Assembly (NCBI GenBank): GCA_002319795.1
Contig: DCFU01000012.1
Location: forward strand, 9,984 to 73,983
DNA from: Megamonas sp. UBA1796
Lineage (GTDB): Bacteria > Bacillota > Negativicutes > Selenomonadales > Selenomonadaceae
Length of the DNA: 64,000 nucleotides
Direction: 5' to 3'
Positions 35,957 through 45,567 of the stretch are shown piece by piece. The number at the start of each line of letters is the position of its first letter. Position 1 is the stretch's first letter. The notes beneath the pieces are model-generated. The model saw nothing but the letters and a program-made list of their open reading frames with translations. It made no database searches and was not told where the DNA came from. The position numbers and the translations under genes are program-made.

Positions 35957-36203
35957 GAAATGTAAGCTATGCTTTATTCATTTAAGATAATATTTTATAG
36001 GTTGCGGGAACGAAACCTTGAAAGAACAACCTGGCTGGAAAGCTGAAGCTTGACAATGTCCTGTCGGATACTGTTTTCTAATTTCTTCAAATAAAATCAC
36101 CCTGTTTCCTGTCGTAAAAACTTTGTGAATTAAACCCCTGTCTTCATAGTTTAGCAACATCTCTTTTACACAGCAATATCAAATATGACAATAATAAGGG
36201 AAA

Positions 36204-36243
36204 AACGCTGCCGACAGTATGAAAATACTGTTTACGGCAACGC
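36204..36243 (-). terminator. Intrinsic terminator after the second DMT exporter gene
   Basis: On the minus strand CGTTGCCG, then ACAGTAT / ATACTGT, closes with CGGCAGCG, followed by TTTTT. It is a strong long stem. The rest of the 354-bp gap up to the cyclase gene holds no gene I can support. Confidence 0.8.
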
Positions 36244-36310
36244 TCTTATCCTATAATCCTATAGTTATAGTTTTATTTGCAAGATAAATCCCCGACACTT
36301 GCAGCCGCCA

Positions 36311-37228
36311 TCAGTGGCATTCCCGTGCCGCATCCCGTACGGTATTTCGCTCATCTGTCCCACCGCACATGGCAAGCACTACGCCCACAGCCACAAGCGC
36401 TGAACCAAGCCAAAAGAAGGCCGTGACTGACTCACCCAGAAAGGCCCAGCCCAAAAAAGTACCTACGACCGGCTGAAAAAACAAAAACAAGCCTCCCACC
36501 GATGCATCCATGAGCAGCAACCCCTTATTCCACAGGCAAAACCCCACCGAGGTCGAAATCGCCCCTAGATAGAGCACGGAACTCCAGATACGCGGTGCAT
36601 ACATAGGCGTCCAATCCGTATGGAGCAGCCATCCTATGGAATAAGGTGCCAGCAACACCACGGCCACGGCTACACCGTAAAAGGTAAGTACAATCGGCGA
36701 ATAATCCGGCAGCAGCTTGAGCAGCACTGACATGATAGCCCAGGTCAGTGCTGCCACCACAAGCGAAATCCCTCCCCAGAAGCCCGTAAGCCTGACATTA
36801 TCAGGATCTATGACAATAAAAAGCACCCCGATACTCGCCAGTATCACCGACAGAACACGCCCGGCGCTCAATCGTTCATGCAGTAATAATCGCGCAAAAA
36901 TCACCATAAATGCAGGTGTCGACGCCGTAATCACAGAACCCGTCTGTGCTGAAGTGAGCATCGTTCCGGTTTCCTGCGTTACAATGGAAATCGTCTGTCC
37001 TACCAATCCAACAAGAAACACTAATTTCCAGTCCCTGCGCCGGATACGCCAGGATACATGCATAACTCTGCCTAAAATATAAAGCGTAAAAAACGCCGTA
37101 ACATAACGCAGCCAGACAAGCTGCACAGGAGGAATCACCTCGACAGAAATACGTACAGCGACAAACATTCCTCCCCAGATGCTCGCAGCCAAAGATAGAT
37201 AAAAAGCTCCCAAAAACAAATTTTTCAC
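36311..37228 (-). CDS. EamA/DMT-family metabolite exporter
   Basis: Ten-helix inner-membrane exporter, 305 residues, two EamA repeats. The first repeat has SIWGGMFVAVRISVEVIPPVQLVWLRY and ASTPAFMVIFARLLLHERLS; the second ends DASVGGLFLFFQPVVGTFLGWAFLGESV. The start is placed at GTG with GGAGG 10 bases upstream. A TTG three codons earlier sits only one base from that site. It follows manA by 103 bp in the same direction and may be co-transcribed. The substrate is unknown. Confidence 0.85.
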   Translation of the reverse strand: MKNLFLGAFYLSLAASIWGGMFVAVRISVEVIPPVQLVWLRYVTAFFTLYILGRVMHVSWRIRRRDWKLVFLVGLVGQTISIVTQETGTMLTSAQTGSVITASTPAFMVIFARLLLHERLSAGRVLSVILASIGVLFIVIDPDNVRLTGFWGGISLVVAALTWAIMSVLLKLLPDYSPIVLTFYGVAVAVVLLAPYSIGWLLHTDWTPMYAPRIWSSVLYLGAISTSVGFCLWNKGLLLMDASVGGLFLFFQPVVGTFLGWAFLGESVTAFFWLGSALVAVGVVLAMCGGTDERNTVRDAARECH

Positions 37229-37331
37229 GAAAAACAAACCTCCTGTATTTTATTCTCAACGAACAAAATACATCGGTACATCATTTTCTATACGCATTCT
37301 TTCAATCTCCTTCATCTTTTTTTCTGCGTTC

Positions 37332-38297
37332 TCATACCATAGTCAGGAGAAAACTGCCCTCGCCCCGCAGGCGATATTCGCCAAAATCCGCGGGAACGAA
37401 AATGGATTCGCCTTTCTCAATCGTATCGAGTCCACTCGCATATTCCATCTCCATGACCCCATCCAATACAACAATAGAATGAAAGCTGTACTTCGTGGCC
37501 TGCAGATGGCAGCGACCATGCAGACTAAAATGGTACACGGTGAAAAGGTCACACTGCGCTAAAAGCTGCATATCATATTCCGCAAAAAAGTCCATGGTGG
37601 CCACAGGTTTAGTCCCGCGTACAGGCGGCTCCAGCTTCGTTACCTCAAGCGCCTTATCGACATGGAGTTCCCGGGGCTTGCCATCCTTGCCCAGACGTCC
37701 ATAATCGTAAATCCGATAAGTCGTATTCGAATTTTGCTGAATCTCAGCAATCAGTATACCAGCACCAATCGCATGCAGAGTTCCCGCCTCGATAAAGAAG
37801 ACCTCTCCCTTATGCACCGGTACACGATTGCACACCTCAAGCAGCGTGTTGTCCGTAATACGCCGCTGAAATTCTTCTTTGCTGATTTTCGTCTTAAAGC
37901 CATAGAGCAGACTCGCCCCTGGCTCGCATTCAACAATATACCACATCTCAGTCTTGCCGTATTCGCCCTCGACACGCAGTGCATAGTCATTGTCGGGATG
38001 CACCTGCACAGAAAGATTTTCCTTGGCATCGATAAGTTTTATAAGCAATGGAAAATAAGAGAACCGCGTGCCATGCGTACCGAGTATATGCTTCCCCTTT
38101 TGTGCAACATAATCGCTGAGCTTCATGCCTTGCGATGCTCCATTCAAAATGATGCTCTCTCCGGCACTGTGACAGGAAAGCTCCCAGCTTTCCGCGACCC
38201 GGTCAAGCTCCGTCACTTTATTATATTCATCTTTCAGCTTGGTCCCGCCCCAGATATAATCCTTCAATGGTGCCTGTAGTTTCAATGGATACAACAT
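37332..38297 (-). CDS. manA: ManA: class I mannose-6-phosphate isomerase
   Basis: Zinc-dependent cupin enzyme that interconverts mannose 6-phosphate and fructose 6-phosphate. At 321 residues it is of the short Firmicute type. The zinc ligands are visible as Q98 and H100 in QVHPDN, E117 in KTEMWY and H175 in GTLHAIG. It serves mannose use and supply of GDP-mannose precursors. It precedes a DMT exporter gene and has no kinase or PTS neighbour. Confidence 0.94.
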   Translation of the reverse strand: MLYPLKLQAPLKDYIWGGTKLKDEYNKVTELDRVAESWELSCHSAGESIILNGASQGMKLSDYVAQKGKHILGTHGTRFSYFPLLIKLIDAKENLSVQVHPDNDYALRVEGEYGKTEMWYIVECEPGASLLYGFKTKISKEEFQRRITDNTLLEVCNRVPVHKGEVFFIEAGTLHAIGAGILIAEIQQNSNTTYRIYDYGRLGKDGKPRELHVDKALEVTKLEPPVRGTKPVATMDFFAEYDMQLLAQCDLFTVYHFSLHGRCHLQATKYSFHSIVVLDGVMEMEYASGLDTIEKGESIFVPADFGEYRLRGEGSFLLTMV

Positions 38298-38474
38298 ATA
38301 GAATCATTCCCCTCTACAACAGTACTATTTCACCATTGTAGCACATTTCCCATCCTGTATGCATATTCTGACAAATTTTACTTATACAACTTCTGTAATC
38401 CTATTGTTTTTCCTTTTTTCGCGTGATACGATTTATTGTATAGAACTAATACTTTTTGGATATGGAGGCCTATT

Positions 38475-39443
38475 ATGAATGACACGTCTCTTCGCATTTT
38501 TTATGTATTCACGGATCTTGTCCTGCCGATGGTCCTAGGCTATTATCTGCACCAGAAGCATCTCATTCCCGACAGTTTCTGCAACCATCTCATACGTTTC
38601 AATATCATCTTCATTTATACAGCGCTTTCCATCCTGAGCTTCTGGGTATTGCCACTTTCTGCTGAGCTGCTCTGGCTGCCGGCACTCGGCGTTCTCCTCA
38701 TCGTAATTCCGGGACTTATCAGCTACTTTACCTTTGCACGCAAATACACAAACCTGCTGGACCGCGGAGCCTACATGATGAGTTCGCTGCTTGCCAATCT
38801 CGGTACACTTGGCGGGCTTTGCGCTTTCATCCTTTACGGTGAAATTGGTTTTGCCTACACGCAGCTCATCTCAGCCGCGCAAAACTTCATCCTCCTGCTC
38901 GCCTGCTTTCCTCTTGCGCAATATTACTATACGAAACAGACAGCCGCCGCACGCAAAACACGCCTGCGCTTCGATTTCCGCCAGATATTCCTCTCCTGGA
39001 ACCAACTGAGTCTGCTCGGCATGATTCTCGGCATGCTACTCAATGCTTACGCCGTACCGCGCCCGCAAATTCTCGGCACCTTTTTCAACAGCCTCGTACA
39101 TATAGGCGCCTGGGCCGGGCTGCTGCCAGTAGGCTATCTGGTGGATCTTCGCCGTGCACGCCTCTACTTTATAAAGGTGCTCGATCTCCTGCCGCTGCGC
39201 TGTATCATTCTGCCAGCTATTATCTATGTTATAATCAAGCTGCTTTTCGATGATCAGATACTCTTGGGCACAATGCTCATTCTCGCATTATCGCCGACAG
39301 CCATAAATGCCGTCATCACCGCACGGCTGTTCAAGCTCAATGTTGACCTCACAATTGCGGCGTTCCTGCTTACCACTGTGGTCTTTCTCCTGTTTGTCTT
39401 TCCTCTCTTATTTTTCTACGTGCAGACCGGCGGCCAATTCTAA
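38475..39443 (+). CDS. AEC-family transporter (auxin efflux carrier type)
   Basis: Ten-helix inner-membrane carrier of 322 residues. The family's organisation of two five-helix halves is visible, with the central hydrophilic linker near 165-180. GTLGGLCAFILYGEIG and ALSPTAINAVITARLF (C-terminal half) are typical. The ATG has GGAGG 7 bases upstream; an earlier in-frame ATG has no ribosome site. Bacterial members move malate, other carboxylates or amino acids. It is followed at 52 bp by a LytS/LytR-type pair, which in other bacteria controls small-metabolite transporters such as pyruvate carriers, so control of this gene is plausible. Confidence 0.85.
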   Translation: MNDTSLRIFYVFTDLVLPMVLGYYLHQKHLIPDSFCNHLIRFNIIFIYTALSILSFWVLPLSAELLWLPALGVLLIVIPGLISYFTFARKYTNLLDRGAYMMSSLLANLGTLGGLCAFILYGEIGFAYTQLISAAQNFILLLACFPLAQYYYTKQTAAARKTRLRFDFRQIFLSWNQLSLLGMILGMLLNAYAVPRPQILGTFFNSLVHIGAWAGLLPVGYLVDLRRARLYFIKVLDLLPLRCIILPAIIYVIIKLLFDDQILLGTMLILALSPTAINAVITARLFKLNVDLTIAAFLLTTVVFLLFVFPLLFFYVQTGGQF

Positions 39444-39495
39444 AAAAAGATTGGTGTTTCCTTAAACATCCCGCCTGAATCTACTTGGAAAGTCG

Positions 39496-41178
39496 GTGTT
39501 TTTCATGTTCCTGCTCTTTGCGCTTTTAGGAGACATGTGCTTTTCCGCGGTCATCGCCTATCTCTTAGGCCGAAACCGGCGTATTGTCTCTATGGCGATG
39601 CATCCGGATTCTGTATCCGCCGGAGTCACCTTTACGATTATTTTTTCACTGCTTTCCATTATATCCTCCTATTATGGCACAAATATCGGTGGAGCACTTG
39701 CCAGCACACGCATTGTCGGTACTCTCATGGGCGGCATCATTGGCGGTCCCTATGTCGGCTTGAGCGTAGGCATTGTGAGTGCTCTGCACCGTTACAGCCT
39801 CGGTGGCTTTACCGCTTCTTCCTGTGCAGCAGCCACGTTGCTCGCCGGTATCCTTGCCGGACAAGTCCGGCATCATATTGGTTTCCATCGCCTGAATTGG
39901 AAAATTGCTGCACTCACCGCTCTGTCCGCTGAATTAATCCAAAAAGGCTTCACTTTAGCCTTTTCTCAACCCTTCGAAGCCGCACTGGCCTTTGAAAAGA
40001 TTGCTGCCTTACCAACTATTTTCGTATCCGTTGCGGGTACCAGCCTTTTCGTGCTCATCCTCAAAGACATGCAGCTACAGGCAGAACTTACCGGTGCACG
40101 CTCAGCGCAGCTTTCTCTTTCCATTGCCGACCAGACCCTGACCTGGCTCAGAAACGGGCTGGATTCCGCCAGTGCCCAAAAAGCTGCCGAAATTGTCTAC
40201 CAGCTTACACAGGCCGACGCTGTAGCCATCACGGACCGTCAGAACATCCTGGCCTTCGTAGGACTCGGCAGTGACCATCACCGTACAGGCAGCGCAATTC
40301 TTTCCGACATTACCCAGCAGGCCCTGAAAACCAAAAAGCCTGTTATTTTTCGCGATGGCCCATACTGTTCGCAGGTGCGATGTCCCCTGGCCTGCGGTGT
40401 CGTAGCCCCGCTCATAATCAAGCAGGAGGCGGTCGGTACACTTAAACTCTATAAAACGCGGAACAACGGCCTCAGTGTCATGGAATCACAAATGGTCGAA
40501 GGGCTGGCCCGCCTGCTAGCCAGTCAGCTGGCACTCGCTGAGCTTGAGCGCCAGCAGGTGCTGCGCGAGCAGGCTGACCTCAAGGCCCTGCAGGCGCAGA
40601 TCAACCCTCACTTTCTCTTCAACACGCTTTCCATCATCATGTCGTTTTGCCGTACATCTCCGGAGACGGCCCGTGAACTGCTCGTAAACCTCTCCGACAT
40701 GCTGCATTTCAGTTTTGCCAAACACGAGGCAAAGATTACCGTGGCTGAAGAATTGGCGAGCGTCAGGGCCTACTTGGAAATTGCCAAAGCCCGATTTGGT
40801 GCTCGTCTGCAGGTGTATACAACACTCGACCCGAAAGCCCTATCCTGCCTTATTCCGGCGTTTTCTATCCAACCACTGGTTGAAAACGCCCTGTCACATG
40901 GCCTTTTTCCCAAGCCGGCGGACTGCCGCCTGGAGGTCAGCGTCCAGGCGGCAGAAAATCAGCTTATGATATGCATCCGGGATAACGGTATAGGCATGTG
41001 TGAGGAAAAATGCCGTGCGCTCTTAAACGGCGAGTCAAACGGCATCGGCGTAGCCAACGTTTATCAACGGCTTGCAGTCCTCTATCCTAGACGCAGTGAA
41101 TTCCTTCTGGAATCAAAAGAACATACTGGCACATCCATTACAATAAAAATACCTTGGGAAAGGAGGATGTCTCCATGA
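39496..41178 (+). CDS. LytS-type sensor histidine kinase
   Basis: 560 residues. A hydrophobic 5TM_LYT region of about six helices (1-200) contains GGIIGGPYVGLSVGIVSALHRYSLGG. A GAF domain follows at about 215-345 (TQADAVAITDRQNILAFVGLG). The His_kinase domain carries the phospho-acceptor histidine in QINPHFLFNTLSIIM and the ATPase domain (VENALSHGLFP, IRDNGIGM). The start is a GTG with GGAAAG 5 bases upstream; an ATG three codons later is the alternative. Overlap of 4 bases with the response regulator shows coupled translation. The ligand may be pyruvate or a related metabolite, as in BtsS/YpdA, but this is inference. Confidence 0.93.
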   Translation: MFFMFLLFALLGDMCFSAVIAYLLGRNRRIVSMAMHPDSVSAGVTFTIIFSLLSIISSYYGTNIGGALASTRIVGTLMGGIIGGPYVGLSVGIVSALHRYSLGGFTASSCAAATLLAGILAGQVRHHIGFHRLNWKIAALTALSAELIQKGFTLAFSQPFEAALAFEKIAALPTIFVSVAGTSLFVLILKDMQLQAELTGARSAQLSLSIADQTLTWLRNGLDSASAQKAAEIVYQLTQADAVAITDRQNILAFVGLGSDHHRTGSAILSDITQQALKTKKPVIFRDGPYCSQVRCPLACGVVAPLIIKQEAVGTLKLYKTRNNGLSVMESQMVEGLARLLASQLALAELERQQVLREQADLKALQAQINPHFLFNTLSIIMSFCRTSPETARELLVNLSDMLHFSFAKHEAKITVAEELASVRAYLEIAKARFGARLQVYTTLDPKALSCLIPAFSIQPLVENALSHGLFPKPADCRLEVSVQAAENQLMICIRDNGIGMCEEKCRALLNGESNGIGVANVYQRLAVLYPRRSEFLLESKEHTGTSITIKIPWERRMSP

Positions 41179-41942
41179 GCATCCGCGCCGTCATCGTTGA
41201 CGATGAGCTTCCGATCTGCAGCGAAATCGAATATTTGCTGCAGGCACATCCTGATATTCTGGTTGCCGCAAAATTTGACCAAAGCCAGCAGGCCCTTGCC
41301 TATATCCAGGAAAATCCCTGTGAGCTGATCTTTTTGGACATTCACATGCCCGGCATGGGTGGTCTGGAATTCGCCAACTGCCTGCGTACGCTAGGCCTGC
41401 GAACACTGGTCGTATTCGTAACGGCATATGAGGAATATGCCCTGCCTGCTTTTGCCACACCTGCCGTAGGTTATATAACCAAACCCATCACACAGGCCCA
41501 TCTCACACAAGCACTGATGAAGGTACGCTCCCTGCTCCAGGTCTCTGCCTCCATATCCTCACCGGCGGCTGTCCCTCCCACTGCCAGCAAAGGAACTATA
41601 CTGCGCCCCGAACGCATCAGCGTCCGCCAAGGCAATGTACTCATCCCCTTGTGTCAACCGGATATACTTCTCGCCTACGTAAAGGACAAAGATGTTTTCC
41701 TGCACACAAAGGCTGATGATTTTCTGCTTTCCATGACACTGTCTGAGCTGATAGAACTGCTCGACGCTGCAAACTTCCTGCGTGTACATCGGCAATATAT
41801 CGTAAATCTCAATGCCATAGAAAAAATCATTCCCTGGTTTCATGGCACCTACATGCTGCGCCTGAAGGACGCCTCCGGCACCGAAATCCCCGTAAGTCGG
41901 ACACATATACAAGAACTTCGCCGCGCGCTGGGCATCCGATAA
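41175..41942 (+). CDS. LytR/AlgR-type response regulator
   Basis: 255 residues: receiver domain (VIVDDELP with the acidic pair, phospho-acceptor Asp in LIFLDIHMPGMGG, conserved Lys in ITKPI), then a LytTR DNA-binding domain (about 150-255; FLRVHRQYIVNLNAIEKIIPW). AAAGGAGG precedes the ATG, which overlaps the kinase stop. It is the cognate regulator of the LytS-type kinase. LytTR proteins bind paired direct repeats; the target is probably the AEC carrier gene upstream, though I could not mark the repeats with confidence. Confidence 0.93.
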   Translation: MSIRAVIVDDELPICSEIEYLLQAHPDILVAAKFDQSQQALAYIQENPCELIFLDIHMPGMGGLEFANCLRTLGLRTLVVFVTAYEEYALPAFATPAVGYITKPITQAHLTQALMKVRSLLQVSASISSPAAVPPTASKGTILRPERISVRQGNVLIPLCQPDILLAYVKDKDVFLHTKADDFLLSMTLSELIELLDAANFLRVHRQYIVNLNAIEKIIPWFHGTYMLRLKDASGTEIPVSRTHIQELRRALGIR

Positions 41943-42010
41943 CAAAAAATCCAGGCAAGTTTATTTTACTCCCTGCCCGGGTCTCCCTTATCTCGCATGC
42001 TTTATAAAGA

Positions 42011-42769
42011 CTAATATACGACTGTTACATTAAATTTTCCCAGTAGCTTCATCCATTCCTCCGGCGGCATCCTGTCGGTAACCAAATAATCGATATGTTC
42101 AAAATCAGCAAGCTTCAAAAAAGCTGAGCGATCGAATTTTGTATGATCCAAGAGCATAATAACCTTCTCTGCATGCTTAAGCATGGACAGCTTTATTCCC
42201 GCCTCTGCTTCATTTGAATCCAGCGCGCCACGTTCCTTGTCTAGTCCCTTACAGCTTACCAGAACAACGTCAAACGCATAATTTTTAACCGTTTGATTTG
42301 TTATCGCTCCCTGGAGCGACATTGTACTCGTGTTCAATATGCCCCCCGTCGAAATAATCGTCATTTGCGATTGGAATAGCTCGTGCAACGCCTCCACGGA
42401 ATTCGTCAGCACCGTGATATCCGTCCTGTTTTTCAGCAGCTTAAGTGCCTCAAGAACGGTTGTACTGGAATCAGCTGCTATAGTATGCTTGTTCTCCAGC
42501 ATAGGTAGTACTTTAAGGGCAATCGCTTTTTTTTCTTCACTATGGATTGCCATCCTCTTATAAAAATGAACACCTTCACTATTGGCTTCGGCATTCAGGA
42601 CAGCACCTCCGTATGTTCTGGTAACTAAGCCCTCGTCTGCAAGCTTCCCCAGATCACGTCGTATGGTTTCTTCCGTAACATTGAATTGCCCACTCAAGTT
42701 CGTAACATTTACATTCTTCTCATTGATTATGATCTGTTTTATCAGGTCTAATCTCTCTTTACCTGCCAC
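42011..42769 (-). CDS. DeoR-family repressor of the adjacent sugar/polyol operon
   Basis: 252 residues. The N-terminal DeoR helix-turn-helix is at about 5-57 (VTNLSGQFNVTEETIRRDLGKLADEGLVTRTYGGAV). The sugar-phosphate-sensing C-terminal domain starts with the family motif (AADSSTT about 98-104, LTNSVEAL, SCKGLD). Proteins of this family respond to phosphorylated intermediates. It lies 145 bp after the last gene of the catabolic operon, separated by a terminator. Two dyads of DeoR type cover the operon's promoter, so a repressor role is very likely. Confidence 0.9.
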   Translation of the reverse strand: MAGKERLDLIKQIIINEKNVNVTNLSGQFNVTEETIRRDLGKLADEGLVTRTYGGAVLNAEANSEGVHFYKRMAIHSEEKKAIALKVLPMLENKHTIAADSSTTVLEALKLLKNRTDITVLTNSVEALHELFQSQMTIISTGGILNTSTMSLQGAITNQTVKNYAFDVVLVSCKGLDKERGALDSNEAEAGIKLSMLKHAEKVIMLLDHTKFDRSAFLKLADFEHIDYLVTDRMPPEEWMKLLGKFNVTVVY

Positions 42770-42811
42770 AGAACCCCCTCCTACAAAATCAGTCCATCTA
42801 TAATAGTATCA

Positions 42812-42857
42812 AAAAAAAATCCGTTGTTCAAATATATTTTTTGAACAACAGATTTTT
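42812..42857. terminator. Bidirectional terminator at the end of the sugar/polyol operon
   Basis: Stem AAAAATC-C-GTTGTTCAA / TTGAACAAC-A-GATTTTT with a 9-base loop and T-runs on both strands. It ends the seven-gene operon before the DeoR gene. The GTTGTTCAA arms might double as a regulator site for the DeoR gene. Confidence 0.8.
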
Positions 42858-42913
42858 TTATTCAGTCATATCGCCAAGTTTACGAAAAAGCTATCCTTTA
42901 CGATTGCCAATAA

Positions 42914-43600
42914 TCAAATATTGTTTATACTTTGCCCGACTTCCTCCAGCATGATATCCCATGCTGTCCTGATATCCTTGTTCTTATTCCAAAGTGCTGG
43001 CGGTCCCAATACTACCATATCCGTTCCGGCTTCATATAATGGCTTGTAAACATCTTTATTCATCGAGCCATCCGCTTCGATCAGAAACTGCAGCCCCATA
43101 TCTTCCCGCCATTGTACCAAGGTCCTGATTTTATCATACATATATGGAATAACCTTTTGGCCTGCATAGCCAGCATCCACAATCATAATAGTAACCTTGT
43201 CGAGCATTGGCAGATAATATCTTATTGCTTCCAGCGATGATGCGGGGTTTAAAGCTATACCAGCTTTACATCCTAATGATTTTATTTTATGGATGGTGAC
43301 AAACGCATCACTTTCAATACAGTCCGTATGCGGCGTGATATAGGAGGCCCCCGCCTGTGCACAGGATTCAAGAAAGTCCTGCGGCTTCTTCACCATCAAA
43401 TGAGCATCCATCGGTTTCTTTACGACAGTCTTAATATAAGCCAAAAAATCAGGCCCTATCCCAAAAGTCTTTACATAGTTTCCATCCTTGATATCCATAT
43501 GCAAAAAATCAGCATGTTCATCAAGGAAACGAACCTGTTCTTCGATTTTAAATAAATCACAGCACCCCAGAGAAGGAGCAAGCAGCAATCTTTTTTTCAT
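42914..43600 (-). CDS. AlsE/Rpe-family ketose-phosphate 3-epimerase
   Basis: TIM-barrel epimerase, 228 residues. The metal ligands are H34 and D36 (HMDIKDG), H67 (DAHLMV) and D177 (EADGSM), all present. Overall it resembles D-allulose-6-phosphate epimerase AlsE more than Rpe: CCDLFKIEEQVRFLDEHAD and DKVTIMIVDAGYAGQ are AlsE-like. The Rpe motif VDPGFxGQ reads VDAGYAGQ. It would epimerise C3 of a ketohexose or ketopentose phosphate. The start overlaps the aldo-keto reductase stop (ATGA) with GAGG upstream. It is the last gene of the operon. Whether the substrate is allulose-, tagatose- or another 6-phosphate is not settled by sequence. Confidence 0.85.
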   Translation of the reverse strand: MKKRLLLAPSLGCCDLFKIEEQVRFLDEHADFLHMDIKDGNYVKTFGIGPDFLAYIKTVVKKPMDAHLMVKKPQDFLESCAQAGASYITPHTDCIESDAFVTIHKIKSLGCKAGIALNPASSLEAIRYYLPMLDKVTIMIVDAGYAGQKVIPYMYDKIRTLVQWREDMGLQFLIEADGSMNKDVYKPLYEAGTDMVVLGPPALWNKNKDIRTAWDIMLEEVGQSINNI

Positions 43601-44589
43601 ACGCATTCCTCACAATCTGCTGCTTCGGCCATAGCGCGTATCGCAGCAGCATCGTCCTGCGTCAGTTCAATATCCATTGCTTTGACGTTTTCCTCAAGCT
43701 GCGGTACGGTATTGGCCCCATTCAATATGCTAATGAAATCGCCTTGTGCCAAAATCCACGCCAACGCAAGGATTGGTACCGTACAATGATATTTCTCACA
43801 AAAAGGCTCCCATGCATCCATCATATCCATAGCCTTGGACATTTTATCCGGCTGGAACCATTTTTTATTGCACTGCGCGCCTATTGGTTTATAGTCACGT
43901 GGAAAGGTCCCCGTCAACAATCCTTGTTCCAAGGGAGAATACGCCTGCATGGTTATATTATATTGTTTACAGACAGGGAACAAGGTCTCTTCTACTGTTC
44001 GGTCCAGTACACTGTACTTGCCCTGAACAATATCCAGCTCACCATATTTCAGGTATTCCTTGATCTGCTCCGGTGAAATATTGGCAGCACCTATAGCTTT
44101 GATTTTCCCCTGTGCCTTTAGTTCATTCAAGGCTTCCATTGTTTCCGAAATCGGTGTAAAACAAGGCTCCACAGACTGCCAATGCGTCATATACACGTCA
44201 ATAGAATCAAGTCCTAATCTTTCCAGACTCTGGTCGATTTCCTCCATAATAGATTCTTTCGACAAATTCTTGTAAAGCTGTCGCTCGCCGACTTTATTAA
44301 ATAAACTTCCCTTACGGTCCCAAACAATACCGCATTTCGTAATAAGGACGACTTTGTCCCGCTCCATCTCCTGCAGCGCTTCTCCTACAATACACTCACT
44401 CGCGCCAAAGTTATACCCCGGAGCCGTATCAATCAGATTCACCCCGAGTTCCGGAGCCTTGCGAATTGTACGCAGGCACTCCCCTTTATCCTTGTCGCCG
44501 CCCCATGCCGGTCCTCCACCGATGGACCATGTGCCAAGGCCGATTTGTGAAATGAACAGATCTGACTGTCCCAGCTTGATTTTTTTCAT
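43597..44589 (-). CDS. Aldo/keto reductase
   Basis: NADPH-type (beta/alpha)8 oxidoreductase of 330 residues. The catalytic tetrad is complete: D54 and Y59 in LIDTAPGYNFG, K85 in LITKCG and H136 in MTHWQ. It resembles the YajO/Tas group (GLGTWSIGGGPAWGG). In this operon it would reduce or oxidise a sugar, sugar alcohol or a lactaldehyde-like cleavage product of the aldolase. It is coupled to the epimerase by a 4-base overlap and follows the PfkB kinase by 12 bases. Confidence 0.88.
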   Translation of the reverse strand: MKKIKLGQSDLFISQIGLGTWSIGGGPAWGGDKDKGECLRTIRKAPELGVNLIDTAPGYNFGASECIVGEALQEMERDKVVLITKCGIVWDRKGSLFNKVGERQLYKNLSKESIMEEIDQSLERLGLDSIDVYMTHWQSVEPCFTPISETMEALNELKAQGKIKAIGAANISPEQIKEYLKYGELDIVQGKYSVLDRTVEETLFPVCKQYNITMQAYSPLEQGLLTGTFPRDYKPIGAQCNKKWFQPDKMSKAMDMMDAWEPFCEKYHCTVPILALAWILAQGDFISILNGANTVPQLEENVKAMDIELTQDDAAAIRAMAEAADCEECV

Positions 44590-44601
44590 CCCGCTATCTC
44601 C

Positions 44602-45564
44602 TCACTTTTGCTTTTTCAGATAGTCCTTATATAAATCTTCAACCTGCTGCCGATTTCTGACTCCGGTAGTCGCCCCGAGACTCTGTACAGATATTGCCGC
44701 AGTGACATTGGCAAGCTGCCCACATTCCCGTATGCTTTTTCCTTCCAAAATCCCTGCAATAAAGCCAGAAGCAAAGTTATCGCCAGCACCTGTTGTGTCA
44801 AGGGAAGAAATTCCTTCTACAGCAGCTATGATTTCAGCCGTAGCTGCATTCTTAATATAGCAGCCCTTGTTACCAGCCTTGATAACAATATTTTTTACGC
44901 CGCAGGCAAGAAAAACATCGGCAATCTCGTCAAGCTCCCTCTTTTGGGTAAGCAACACAGCTTCTTCATAATTGGGAAAAAAGTAATCCAAATAGCCCAG
45001 CGCCTTGCGAATATCCTCCAGCGTCTCACCAAGCCGGGGTTTAATCATGTCAGCGCATATCATCATTCCTGCATCTCGCGCAGCAGAAAAAATCCCCTCC
45101 AAACTTTTTCCATCGAGCAGCGGCGCATTGAAAATACTAGCCAACGATAAGATTTTGGCCTGCGAAAAACGTGAGATATCAATATCCTTCGCACAGAGTT
45201 TCCACAAGCTGCCATTGCGATTCGTGACAAAAGTACGTTCCCCATCGGCCGCCACCAGGCCTACATTCATGGAGGTAATCAATCCTGGCTCTACATGCAG
45301 ACTGGCATAGTCAATGCCATTTTCGCGACAAGCCTCCTGAATGAATGCTCCGGCCGAATCCGCCCCGATCTTACTCAGCAAGGCTGTCTTCCTGCCAAGA
45401 CGTGAGAGGATGATTGCCTCGTTGATTGCATCGCCGCCAGTAGTCATTTCTATCTTTTCCAACGGATAGGACTCTGTATCAAATATATTTTTGCTGACTG
45501 GCTGCAGCAAAATGTCAACAATCGCCGCTCCTGCACAAATGACATCAAGATTTTTCAACATCAT
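44602..45564 (-). CDS. PfkB-family carbohydrate kinase
   Basis: 320-residue sugar kinase. The N-terminal glycine motif TTGGDAINEAIILSRLG (about 41-57) and the C-terminal DTTGAGDNFASGFIAG with the catalytic Asp are intact. It begins 3 bases after the aldolase stop, so the two are translationally linked. In the operon it would phosphorylate the ketose made by the zinc dehydrogenases, or a ketose monophosphate to the bisphosphate that the aldolase splits. Fructokinase, tagatose-6-phosphate kinase and ketohexokinase activities are all possible. Confidence 0.88.
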   Translation of the reverse strand: MMLKNLDVICAGAAIVDILLQPVSKNIFDTESYPLEKIEMTTGGDAINEAIILSRLGRKTALLSKIGADSAGAFIQEACRENGIDYASLHVEPGLITSMNVGLVAADGERTFVTNRNGSLWKLCAKDIDISRFSQAKILSLASIFNAPLLDGKSLEGIFSAARDAGMMICADMIKPRLGETLEDIRKALGYLDYFFPNYEEAVLLTQKRELDEIADVFLACGVKNIVIKAGNKGCYIKNAATAEIIAAVEGISSLDTTGAGDNFASGFIAGILEGKSIRECGQLANVTAAISVQSLGATTGVRNRQQVEDLYKDYLKKQK

Positions 45565-45567
45565 TCA

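Noticed and set aside
35978..36160. 60-codon minus-strand frame after the cyclase gene
   Set aside because: No ribosome site, no recognisable motif, and it lies in a plain intergenic stretch.
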